Part shown: piece after piece, positions 18,574-27,357 of the stretch
How positions within the stretch are numbered: the first letter of the stretch is position 1
Layout of the letters: each line of letters starts with the position of its first letter
Assembly: GCA_024638385.1 (NCBI GenBank)
Contig: JAHEKJ010000012.1
Coordinates: 1 to 52,370, forward strand
Source of the DNA: Gammaproteobacteria bacterium
GTDB lineage: Bacteria; Pseudomonadota; Gammaproteobacteria; GCA-001735895
Length of the DNA: 52,370 nucleotides
Direction of reading: 5' to 3'
Position numbers and translations under genes: made by a program
Notes under the pieces: generated by a model
What the model was told of the DNA's origin: nothing
Database searches by the model: none
What the model saw: only the letters and a program-made list of their open reading frames with translations

Positions 18574-19592
18574 AACACCTTGCCTCGCAGGATGCCGGTC
18601 GGGCGTACCAGCAACACCAGCACGAGGATCACGAACGAGACCGCGAACTTGTAGTCGGTCGACAGCAACTGCATCAGGCCGTCGGGCTCGAGGCTTTGCG
18701 GCAACAGGTAAATGAAGACTTTGCGGTAGGCATAGGTCACCATGACCTCGGAAAACGCGATCACGTAACCACCGAGAATCGCGCCGATCGGGTTGCCGAT
18801 GCCGCCGACGATGGCGGCGGCGAACATCGGCAGCAACAGCTGCAGGTAGGTGAACGGCTTGAAGCTCTTGTCGAGGCCGTAGAGGGTGCCGGCGATGGTC
18901 GCGAGAATCGCGGTGATTATCCAGGTCACGAGCACGACGCGGTCGGGATTGACGCCCGACAGCAGCGCCAGGTCCTCATTGTCGGAGTAGGCGCGCATCG
19001 CCTTGCCGGTGCGGGTTTTTTGCAGAAACCAGAACAGCAGCATGACCAGCGCGATCGCGATGACGATCGTCAGGCCCTGCGACAGCTTGATACTGAGGCC
19101 TTCCTCGAGACCGGTGGTTTGCTTGAAGTCGCGCGCGCGGACGATGAAGCGCTCGCCGTCGAGAAAGCGCTGATCATCGGGGCCGATGACGAAGCGGACG
19201 ATGCCGTTGGTCATGAACATGACGCCCATCGACGCAATCATCAGCGTGACCGGCGCCGCCTTGCGGTGCCGGTAGTGACGGTAGACCAGGCGGTCGGTCA
19301 CGACCACGAGGACGATGGTCAACAGGATGCCGGCCGGCAACGCCAGCAGCGCGGTCGGCAGCGGCCCGAGGTTTACGCCACGCGCCTGCAGCCACCAGGT
19401 CGCGAGAATCACGATCATCGTGCCGAATGCCATGGTGTCGCCGTGGGCGAAATTGGCGAAGCGCAGGATGCCGAATACCAGCGTGATGCCGAGCGCGCCG
19501 AGCGCCAGTTGCGAACCGTAGGCGAGGCCGGGTACGACGACGAAATTCAGGATCAGCACGATCGCGTTGAGCAAATCGGTCAGCGCTTCCAT
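18570..19592 (-). CDS. livH: Branched-chain amino acid ABC transporter permease LivH
   Basis: A 340-residue inner-membrane permease, partner of LivM. The N-terminal part has GALGITLVFGILRFANFAHGD, a strong LivH signature. The coupling loop is KTRTGKAMRAYSDNEDLALLSGVNP. The C-terminal part has MFAAAIVGGIGNPIGAILGG. It also carries a loop of about 35 residues (GPDDQRFLDGERF region) not found in E. coli LivH, parallel to the extended loop in LivM. It starts directly after the livF stop with no gap and overlaps livM, so all subunits are likely translated from one mRNA. Confidence 0.93.
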   Translation of the reverse strand: MEALTDLLNAIVLILNFVVVPGLAYGSQLALGALGITLVFGILRFANFAHGDTMAFGTMIVILATWWLQARGVNLGPLPTALLALPAGILLTIVLVVVTDRLVYRHYRHRKAAPVTLMIASMGVMFMTNGIVRFVIGPDDQRFLDGERFIVRARDFKQTTGLEEGLSIKLSQGLTIVIAIALVMLLFWFLQKTRTGKAMRAYSDNEDLALLSGVNPDRVVLVTWIITAILATIAGTLYGLDKSFKPFTYLQLLLPMFAAAIVGGIGNPIGAILGGYVIAFSEVMVTYAYRKVFIYLLPQSLEPDGLMQLLSTDYKFAVSFVILVLVLLVRPTGILRGKVL

Positions 19593-20293
19593 TCAACCCC
19601 CGAGAAATGAGCGGCGGACTTCGGGATCGGCCAGCAGCGCCGCGCCGGTATCGGTGTGGCGGTTTTCGCCGACGACGAGCACGAAGCCGCGGTCGGCGAT
19701 CTCGAGCGCCTGGCGCGCGTTCTGCTCGACCATCAAAATCGCGACGCCGGTGTCGCGCACCTCGAGGATGCGCTCGAACAATTCGTCCATGACGATCGGC
19801 GAGACGCCGGCGGTCGGCTCGTCGAGCATCAGCACGTCCGGCTGCGACATCAGCGCGCGTCCGACCGCGACCTGCTGGCGCTGGCCGCCGGACAGTTCGC
19901 CGGCGAGCTGATCTTTTTTCTCGGCCAGGATCGGGAACAGTTCGTAGACCTGCTCGACGGTATCGCCGAAATCGTCGTCGCGCAGAAAGGCGCCCATCTC
20001 GAGGTTCTCGTAGACAGTCATGCTGGTAAACACGTTGCTGGTCTGCGGCACGAAGGCGATGCCCTCGGCGATGCGGTCCTGCGGCGACAGGTTCGAGATA
20101 TCCTTGCCGCGGAACCGGACCGTACCCTGCTTCAGCTCGAGCATGCCGAGCAGGGCTTTCATCGCGGTCGACTTGCCGGCGCCGTTGGGGCCGACGATCA
20201 CCGCGATCTCGCCCTCGTCGACGTCGATCGTGCAGCCCTGGAGAATATCGGCGCCGCCGTAGCCGCCGACCATGTTTTCGCCGGCAAGAAAAC

Positions 20294-20297
<4 letters not shown>
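19593..20297 (-). CDS. livF: Branched-chain amino acid ABC transporter ATPase LivF
   Basis: A 234-residue ATP-binding subunit, one of two that drive the LivHM permease. Walker A is GPNGAGKST near residue 38, the Q-loop is in FVPQTSNVF, the ABC signature is LSGGQRQQVAVGRAL, Walker B is VLMLDEPTAG, and the H-loop position falls in LMVEQNARQAL, as in other LivF proteins where it is not a histidine. The ATG at 20297 overlaps the livG stop (ATGA). Confidence 0.94.
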
Positions 20298-21100
<803 letters not shown>

Positions 21101-21212
21101 GGGTGCCCGGGATTGCGATTTGGGGTGCATGGTACCCAAATAGGCGGCCATTGGCGAAACAAAATCGGCCGCCACGCGGTCGGTACGGTGGCCGGCATCG
21201 CGGACGGCGATT

Positions 21213-21875
21213 TCAGGCGGATTCGACCAGCGGCACGAAAGCCACGCCGAGCACGCTGCGGCGTTCGATCTTGCCGTTTTGGTCGCGCGTCACGAGCACG
21301 AGTTCCTGATGGCCGCCGCGTCGGCCCAGCGGCAGCACCAGCCGGCCTCCCGGTTTGAGCTGCTCGACGAGCGCCTCGGGAATGCGCGGCGCCGCGGCGG
21401 TCACGGCGATCGCGTCGTAGGGCGCGTGTTCGGGCCAGCCGGCATAACCGTCGTCGCAGCGAATTTCGATATTGTCGTAACCGAGCCGGCCGACACGCTC
21501 GCGCGCGCTCGCGGCGAGTTCGGGTATGCGCTCGACGCTGTAGACGCGGCGCGCGAGCTGCGCGAGGATTGCGGCCTGGTAGCCTGTGCCGGTGCCGATT
21601 TCGAGCACGGTTTCGTCGCCATCGAGGTCGAGCAAATCGGTCATCAGCGCGACGATGTAGGGTTGCGATATGGTCTGGCCGTGGCCAACCGGCAAGGCGC
21701 CGTCGCGAAATGCGGCGTGGCGCATGTCGGCCGGCACGAATTCCTCGCGCGGCACCGCTCGCATCGCTGCCATCACCCGGTCGGCAAAGTGCTCGCGGCC
21801 GGTGTGGCTCGCGGTCATGGCGATGCCGGCCTCGATATCGCGAATCATTCGTTCGCGGTCGCGCTCGATAACCAT
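21213..21875 (-). CDS. pcm: Protein-L-isoaspartate O-methyltransferase
   Basis: A 220-residue SAM-dependent methyltransferase that repairs isoaspartyl residues in damaged proteins. The SAM motif is VLEIGTGTGYQAAILAQL near residue 85. GHGQTISQPYIVALMTDLL precedes it and GGRLVLPLG follows, all diagnostic of Pcm. The start ATG at 21875 has GGGAGGA upstream but rather far (about 13 nt). A TACAAT box on the same strand (plus-strand 21911-21916) gives a possible promoter with a 30-nt leader. The gene leads the livGFHM run; whether they share a transcript is not certain. Confidence 0.93.
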   Translation of the reverse strand: MVIERDRERMIRDIEAGIAMTASHTGREHFADRVMAAMRAVPREEFVPADMRHAAFRDGALPVGHGQTISQPYIVALMTDLLDLDGDETVLEIGTGTGYQAAILAQLARRVYSVERIPELAASARERVGRLGYDNIEIRCDDGYAGWPEHAPYDAIAVTAAAPRIPEALVEQLKPGGRLVLPLGRRGGHQELVLVTRDQNGKIERRSVLGVAFVPLVESA

Positions 21876-21973
21876 GGTCTAGGTCAAGTCCTCCCGTGCG
21901 GCGAGGCGCCATTGTAGCCTATCGCCGAAGGTCCGAATTGATTCCGCGCAGTTTCGACGCGACTTCCAATAAA

Positions 21974-22020
21974 TAAAAAATACTTATGAAGCGATATTTA
22001 TTATAAGAAATACTTATCAA
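21974..22020 (+). promoter_or_regulatory. AT-rich control region with two 17-bp direct repeats upstream of soeA
   Basis: The 190-bp gap before soeA is strikingly AT-rich in a GC-rich genome. It holds TAAAAAATACTTATGAA at 21974-21990 and TAAGAAATACTTATCAA at 22004-22020, which match at 15 of 17 positions and lie exactly 30 bp apart, three turns of the helix. This is what a regulator binding on one face of DNA would use. A related 17-mer occurs upstream of the sensor gene at 28828-28844 on the other strand. I could not assign -35/-10 boxes with confidence. Confidence 0.5.
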
Positions 22021-22065
22021 ATAAATTGCTGCGCCGATCAATTAATTTGTTTTGCAACCGCGGCT

Positions 22066-24981
22066 GTGGATGCGCAAACTGACGTGGACACCAGCATCGA
22101 GACCCCCGAGCCCATGGACAGTCCTGCCATCCGCCGCGAAATCAAGTCCACGACCTGTTACATGTGCGCGTGCCGCTGCGGCATCAACGTCACGGTCGAA
22201 GACGGCGAGGTGCGCTATATTGAGGGCAATCCGGAGCACCCGATCAACCGCGGCGTGATTTGCGCCAAGGGCGCGTCCGGGATCATGAAGCAGTATTCGC
22301 CGGCGCGCCTGACGCGGCCGCTCAGGCGCAAGCCCGGCAGCGAGCGCGGGCAGGGCGAGTTCGAGGCGATTTCATGGGACGAGGCGCTCGATACGTTGGC
22401 CCAACGGCTCGAGCAGATTCGCGAAACGGATCCGAAACGTTTCGCGCTGTATACCGGCCGCGACCAGATGCAGGCGTTGACCGGGCTGTTCGCGAAGCAG
22501 TTCGGCACGCCGAATTACGCCGCCCACGGCGGCTTTTGCTCGGTCAACATGGCCGCCGGCCTGATCTACACGATCGGCGGCTCGTTCTGGGAATTCGGCG
22601 GACCCGATCTCGAGCGCGCGCGGGTGTTCGTGATGCTCGGCACCGCCGAGGATCACCATTCGAATCCGCTCAAGATCGCGCTCGGCAAGTTCAAGCGCCG
22701 CGGCGGCAAGTTCATCGCGATCAACCCGGTGCGCACCGGCTACGCCGCGATCGCCGACGAGTGGCTGCCGATCCGGCCCGGCACCGACGGCGCGCTGCTG
22801 CTCGCGATCATCCACGAGATCATCGCCCGCGGCCTCTACGATCGTGAATTTCTGGTGCAATACAGCAACGCGCCGGATCTCGTCAATGCCGATCCCGCGA
22901 GCGACCGCCACGGCCTGTTCCTGCGCAGCGACCGGCCGGTCGAAAAATCCTGCGTGGAGCCCGAGAACAAGCGCTGGTGGGACCGCAATCGCCAGGCGCC
23001 GGTCGACTCGCACTCGGTCGACGCCGATCCGCGGCTGCTCGGCCAGTTCGAGCTGGACGACGGCACGCCGGTCAAGCCGTCGTTTCAGCTGCTCAAGGAG
23101 CGCGTCGCCGACTACACGCCCGAGTGGGCGGCCGGCATCACCGGCATCGACGCGGCGACGATCCGCCGCCTCGCGCACGAACTCGGCATCACCGCGCGCG
23201 ACGAGAAAATCGAGCTGCCGGTGCCGTGGACCGACGCCTGGGGACGCGAGCACGAGACGATAACCGGCAACCCGGTTGCGTTCCACGCGATGCGCGGGCT
23301 GGCCGCGCATTCCAACGGCTTTCAGACGATTCGCGCGCTCGGGATTCTGATGAGTATTCTCGGCACCATCGACCGCCCCGGCGGCTTCCGCCACAAGGCG
23401 CCGTTTCCGCGGCCGATTCCGCCCTGCGCCAAGCCGCCGAACTCGCCCGACGCGGTGCAGCCCGGCGCGCCGCTCGAGGGCATGCCGCTCGGTTTTCCGG
23501 CCTCGCCGGAAGATCTTTTCGTCGACGATGACGGCGAGCCGGTGCGCCTCGACAAGGGTTTTTCGTGGGAGTATCCGCTGTCGGTGCACGGCCTGATGCA
23601 CAATGCGATCACCAACGCGTGGCGCGGCGATCCCTACCCGATCGACACGCTGCTGCTGTTCATGGCCAACATGGCGTGGAATTCGTCGATGAACACCGAG
23701 CGCGTGCGCGCGATGCTGACCGACAAACGCGACGACGGCGAGTACAAGATCCCGTTCCTGGTGGTATGCGATGCCTACCATTCGGAAACCGTCGCCTTTG
23801 CCGACCTCGTGCTGCCGGATACGTCCTACCTCGAGCGTTACGACGCGATGTCGATGCTCGACCGGCCGATCTCGGAGTTCGAGGGCCCGGTCGACTCGGT
23901 GCGAATTCCGGTGGTGCCGCCGAAGGGCGATTGCCGGCCGTTCCAGGACGTCCTCGTCGAGCTCGCCTCGCGGCTCGCGCTGCCGCGCTTCATGAATCCG
24001 GACGGCACGCGCAAGTACCGGGATTACAAGGAATTCGTCCTCTATTACGAGACCGAGCCCGGGTCCGGAATCGGTTTCCTCGCCGGCTGGCGCGGCAAGG
24101 GCGGCGAAAAGTTCATGCGCGGCGAACCCAACCCCAACCAGTGGGACATGTACGCGCGCAACAATTGCGTCTATCAGCACGAATTGCCGCGGTCGTTTCA
24201 GTACATGCGCAACTGGAACCGGGGCTACCTGCACTGGGCGCAGGATCACGGCCTGATCCGCTACACCGACCCGGTCAACATCCATCTCTATTCCGAGGTG
24301 TTGCAGCGATTCCGCCTGGCCGCGCTGGGCAAGCGCCCGGGGCGGCAGCCGCCGGCGCGGCTGCGCGAGCGCATCGCGACCCATTTCGATCCGTTGCCGT
24401 TCTACTTCGAGCCGCTCGAAACCCAGGGTATCGATCGCGCGCGCTACCCGCTCAACGCGATCACGCAGCGGCCGATGGCGATGTACCATTCGTGGGATTC
24501 GCAGAACGCCTGGCTGCGGCAGATTCACGCGCACAACTACCTGTTCATGAGTCCGCGGGTCGGCGCGCAACACGGCATCGCCGACGGCGACTGGATCTGG
24601 GTCGAATCGGCGCACGGCCGCGTGCGCTGCATGTGCCGCTTCAGCGAGGCGGTCGAACCCGGCACGGTCTGGACCTGGAACGCGATCGGCAAGGCATCCG
24701 GCGCCTGGGCGCTCGCGGCCGATGCCAACGAATCGCAGAAAGGTTTCCTGCTCAATCACCTGATCAGCGAAGAAATCCCGTCGCCGGACCCGGACTACCG
24801 CTACTCGAACTCGGACCCGGTCACCGGCCAGGCGGCCTGGTACGACGTGCGGGTGCGGGTTTACAAGGCCGGCGCCGACGAGCCGATGCAAACCGCGCCA
24901 CAGTTCGCGCCGCAACCGCGCGTCCCCGGCATGGAACCGCCGCGCGGCCGCTGGCAGGCTTTCGTCAGGGGATTGAAATGA
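22066..24981 (+). CDS. soeA: Molybdopterin oxidoreductase, probable sulfite dehydrogenase SoeA
   Basis: Large catalytic subunit (971 aa) of the DMSO reductase superfamily. The N-terminal [4Fe-4S] site is TTCYMCACRCGINV with a fourth cysteine in GVICAKG, followed by the Mo-bis-MGD domains. GGFCSVNMAAG supplies a cysteine where the molybdenum ligand is expected. There is no Tat signal, so the enzyme should stay in the cytoplasm. Size, lack of signal and the partner genes (four-cluster FeS protein, DmsC-type anchor) match SoeABC, which oxidises sulfite to sulfate and feeds quinone. Polysulfide or thiosulfate reductase (PsrA/PhsA) relatives are the main alternative, but these normally have a Tat signal. 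Start is GTG 22066; ATG 22114 is possible. The stop overlaps soeB. Confidence 0.75.
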   Translation: MDAQTDVDTSIETPEPMDSPAIRREIKSTTCYMCACRCGINVTVEDGEVRYIEGNPEHPINRGVICAKGASGIMKQYSPARLTRPLRRKPGSERGQGEFEAISWDEALDTLAQRLEQIRETDPKRFALYTGRDQMQALTGLFAKQFGTPNYAAHGGFCSVNMAAGLIYTIGGSFWEFGGPDLERARVFVMLGTAEDHHSNPLKIALGKFKRRGGKFIAINPVRTGYAAIADEWLPIRPGTDGALLLAIIHEIIARGLYDREFLVQYSNAPDLVNADPASDRHGLFLRSDRPVEKSCVEPENKRWWDRNRQAPVDSHSVDADPRLLGQFELDDGTPVKPSFQLLKERVADYTPEWAAGITGIDAATIRRLAHELGITARDEKIELPVPWTDAWGREHETITGNPVAFHAMRGLAAHSNGFQTIRALGILMSILGTIDRPGGFRHKAPFPRPIPPCAKPPNSPDAVQPGAPLEGMPLGFPASPEDLFVDDDGEPVRLDKGFSWEYPLSVHGLMHNAITNAWRGDPYPIDTLLLFMANMAWNSSMNTERVRAMLTDKRDDGEYKIPFLVVCDAYHSETVAFADLVLPDTSYLERYDAMSMLDRPISEFEGPVDSVRIPVVPPKGDCRPFQDVLVELASRLALPRFMNPDGTRKYRDYKEFVLYYETEPGSGIGFLAGWRGKGGEKFMRGEPNPNQWDMYARNNCVYQHELPRSFQYMRNWNRGYLHWAQDHGLIRYTDPVNIHLYSEVLQRFRLAALGKRPGRQPPARLRERIATHFDPLPFYFEPLETQGIDRARYPLNAITQRPMAMYHSWDSQNAWLRQIHAHNYLFMSPRVGAQHGIADGDWIWVESAHGRVRCMCRFSEAVEPGTVWTWNAIGKASGAWALAADANESQKGFLLNHLISEEIPSPDPDYRYSNSDPVTGQAAWYDVRVRVYKAGADEPMQTAPQFAPQPRVPGMEPPRGRWQAFVRGLK

Positions 24982-25709
24982 CCCAGCTCGCGCTCGTCAT
25001 CGACCTCAATACCTGCGTCGGCTGCCAGGCCTGCGTCACCAGCTGCAAGGCGTGGAACACCTCCGGCAATGCCGGGCCGCTGACCGATCGCAACCCGTAC
25101 GCGGCCGAGCCGACGGGCACCTTCTTCAACCGCGTACAGTCGTTCGAGGTCGGCGTGTTCCCGCGCACGCAAACCGTGCACTTCCCGAAATCCTGCCTGC
25201 ATTGCGAAGACCCGCCGTGCGTGCCGGTATGCCCGACCGGCGCGAGCTACAAGCGCCCGGAGGACGGCATCGTGCTGGTCGACTACGACAAGTGCATCGG
25301 CTGCGAATACTGTTCCTGGGCCTGCCCCTATGGTGCGCGCGAAATCGACGAGCAGCAGCGCGTCATGAAAAAATGCACGCTCTGCGTCGACCGCATCTAC
25401 GATACTTCGTTGCCCGAGACCGAGCGCAAGCCGGCCTGCGTGATGGCTTGCCCGACCGGCGCGCGCATCTTCGGCGACGTTCACGACCCGGACTCGGACG
25501 CGTCGCGGGCGATCAACGACCATGGCGGCTACCAGCTGATGCCGGAGTGGGGCACGCAGCCGGCGAATCACTACCTGCCGCGGCGCAAGACCGAGATCAC
25601 GATTCACGAAGAAGATCTGCAGCGCGTCGATAATCCGTTGAACAAAGAGGATCGCGGGCCGCGCGCGCCGACGACGCGCACGACGCTCGACGATTCGACC
25701 TCGTGGTAG
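24978..25709 (+). CDS. soeB: Iron-sulfur subunit, probable SoeB
   Basis: A 243-residue electron-transfer subunit with four cysteine clusters of the DmsB/PsrB type: NTCVGCQACVTSCKAWN, SCLHCEDPPCVPVCPTGA, DKCIGCEYCSWACPYGA and KCTLCVDR with a later ACVMACPTGA. It should hold four [4Fe-4S] clusters and pass electrons from SoeA to the membrane anchor. No signal peptide, in agreement with a cytoplasmic complex. The ATG overlaps the soeA stop (ATGA at 24978-24981). soeC starts four bases after its stop. Confidence 0.85.
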   Translation: MTQLALVIDLNTCVGCQACVTSCKAWNTSGNAGPLTDRNPYAAEPTGTFFNRVQSFEVGVFPRTQTVHFPKSCLHCEDPPCVPVCPTGASYKRPEDGIVLVDYDKCIGCEYCSWACPYGAREIDEQQRVMKKCTLCVDRIYDTSLPETERKPACVMACPTGARIFGDVHDPDSDASRAINDHGGYQLMPEWGTQPANHYLPRRKTEITIHEEDLQRVDNPLNKEDRGPRAPTTRTTLDDSTSW

Positions 25710-25713
25710 GCGC

Positions 25714-26685
25714 GTGAAACCGGCGGTATCGGTCATCCTGCTGACGACGCTGATCGGCGCCGGCCAGGGTTTGTTCGTCGCCTATTACAGCGCCGAATGG
25801 CTGATCCTGCTCGGGATGCTCGGTGCGCCCGCGCGGGATCTTTCGGCAAGCGCGGCGGCGCTCAGCGTCGGCCTGCTGCTGGCCGGGCTCGGCGCGTCTT
25901 TTTTTCATCTCGGGCATCCCGAGCGCGCCTGGCGCGCGGCCGCGATGTGGCGGACCTCGTGGCTGTCGCGGGAAGTCATTGCGCTGCCGGCGGCGATGCT
26001 GTTGATCGCGTCGTTCGCGCTGCTGGAATATCGCGGCCTCGCCGCGCCCTGGTTTTATCTGGGCGCCGTGCCGGTCTCGCCGTCGCTGGCGCTGGGTTTC
26101 ATCGCGCTGCTGGCGGTGCTGGCGCTTTACGTTTGCACCGCGATGATTTACGCCTGCCTGGAATTCTTACGCCAGTGGCACAGCCCGCTAACCGTGTTCA
26201 ATTTCATCCTGATGGGCGGCGCGTCGGGATTTACCCTCGCGGCCGTGGTGTCGATCGCCGGCGGCGACGGCCTTGTCGATTTTTTCGCGCCGACGGCGAT
26301 CGTGCTGACGCTGTTCGCGCTCGCCGGCCGCGTCGCGGCGCTGGCGCGTAACCGGCGCCTGCGACCGGCGACGACGCTGCAGTCGGCGATCGGCATCCAT
26401 CATCCGGACATTCGCCAGCTGGCGCAAGGCGCGATGGGCGGCAGCTTCAACACCCGGGCTTTCATCCACGCCTACGGCCCGGCGGTCGTGCGCCTCGCGC
26501 GGCGCTTTTTCCTGCTGGCCGGATTCGTGCTGCCGGTATTGCTGCTCGGGTTTCGCGGCGTCGATCCGCACCTTTTTTGCGCCCTGGCGCTGGCGCTGCA
26601 GATCGCCGGCCTGTTGGTCGAACGCTGGTATTTCTTCATCGAGGCCGAGCATCCGCAAAACGTCTATTACCAGATGATTTCCTAG
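25714..26685 (+). CDS. soeC: DmsC-type membrane anchor, probable SoeC
   Basis: A 323-residue integral membrane subunit with about eight hydrophobic helices, ending in a motif seen in DmsC-like anchors, RWYFFIEAEHPQNVYYQ. SFFHLGHPERAWRA near residue 65 and WLSREVIALP are also family marks. It would anchor the complex and pass electrons to quinone. The start is a GTG at 25714 (VKPAVSVILLTTLIGAGQG). A DmsC-type rather than NrfD-type anchor is what distinguishes SoeABC from many Psr/Phs complexes. It converges on the PATAN-like gene, 34 bp away. Confidence 0.85.
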   Translation: MKPAVSVILLTTLIGAGQGLFVAYYSAEWLILLGMLGAPARDLSASAAALSVGLLLAGLGASFFHLGHPERAWRAAAMWRTSWLSREVIALPAAMLLIASFALLEYRGLAAPWFYLGAVPVSPSLALGFIALLAVLALYVCTAMIYACLEFLRQWHSPLTVFNFILMGGASGFTLAAVVSIAGGDGLVDFFAPTAIVLTLFALAGRVAALARNRRLRPATTLQSAIGIHHPDIRQLAQGAMGGSFNTRAFIHAYGPAVVRLARRFFLLAGFVLPVLLLGFRGVDPHLFCALALALQIAGLLVERWYFFIEAEHPQNVYYQMIS

Positions 26686-26719
26686 ACGCGGTTCGGCGTC
26701 GACCCGCAGGCTGCCGGAA

Positions 26720-27271
26720 TCAGACGTCGATCGACGAAAAGTGCTCTTTGGCGGCGTCGCGGAAAGCGCGCGACTGGTTGGCGTCGGGGATCGCCTGGGT
26801 AATGTAGTCGATGGCCTCGGCGACGTTACGGCCCTCGTCGAAGGCTTCGTCGACGATCATGTCGGCGACCACGCCGATGTACTCGGTCGCGATTTCGAGC
26901 ATTTGCGCCTTGATCGGGTCGTTGGCTATCGCGCCGCCGCTCGAAACCGCGCCGCCGCCGAGCGAGGCCCCGGCATCGCCGCCGGGATCGATCAGCTGCA
27001 GGAAGCTGTCGGCCGGCATCAGCTCGGGCTCGGTATCCTCCGGCGCCGACGCGTAGGTGAACTTGACCATCCCGCTCTCGGCCAGCACCTGGATCGCCTC
27101 GCCGGCCTCCTTCGAGCGGCAGTGCAGCCGCGTCAGCTTGCCTTCGGAAAAACGCAGCAGAACCGAGCGATTGGTGTCGGTCAGGATCGTCAGAAATCCG
27201 GTTTCCTCGGTATCGACGATTTCGCGCAACTGCTCGAGCAATTGCGCCTTGCTGACGAATTGTGACGCCAC
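26720..27271 (-). CDS. PATAN/DUF4388-like hypothetical protein
   Basis: A 183-residue soluble protein. Residues 1-80 (GFLTILTDTNRSVLLRFSEG, then KLTRLHCRSKEAGEAIQVLA and MVKFTYA) have the strand pattern of PATAN/DUF4388 domains, small signalling modules. A Gly/Ala/Ser-rich linker follows. The C-terminal 60 residues (LEIATEYIGVVADMIVDEAF, then ITQAIPDANQSRAFRDAAKE) resemble a helical domain often placed at the end of bacterial kinases and PATAN proteins. These are matches by eye, so confidence is moderate. It lies 86 bp downstream of the Cache-HAMP sensor gene on the same strand, and probably forms a signalling pair with it. Confidence 0.6.
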   Translation of the reverse strand: MASQFVSKAQLLEQLREIVDTEETGFLTILTDTNRSVLLRFSEGKLTRLHCRSKEAGEAIQVLAESGMVKFTYASAPEDTEPELMPADSFLQLIDPGGDAGASLGGGAVSSGGAIANDPIKAQMLEIATEYIGVVADMIVDEAFDEGRNVAEAIDYITQAIPDANQSRAFRDAAKEHFSSIDV

Positions 27272-27357
27272 GATCTACTCCGTCGGGCGCGCGCGGGCGG
27301 TCGCGGCCGCCAGAGAACCACCGACCGCCGCGCGAAGAAATTGCCGAATGCCGGCCA

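Noticed and set aside
22372-24915. An 847-codon minus-strand open frame antisense to soeA
   Set aside because: It mirrors the conserved molybdoenzyme, has Arg/Val/Asp-rich sequence typical of shadow frames and no recognisable motif.
22066-24981. Reading the molybdoenzyme as formate dehydrogenase or nitrate reductase
   Set aside because: No Tat signal, no selenocysteine/formate-site pattern, and partner genes are a four-cluster FeS protein and a DmsC-type anchor, which suit SoeABC better.
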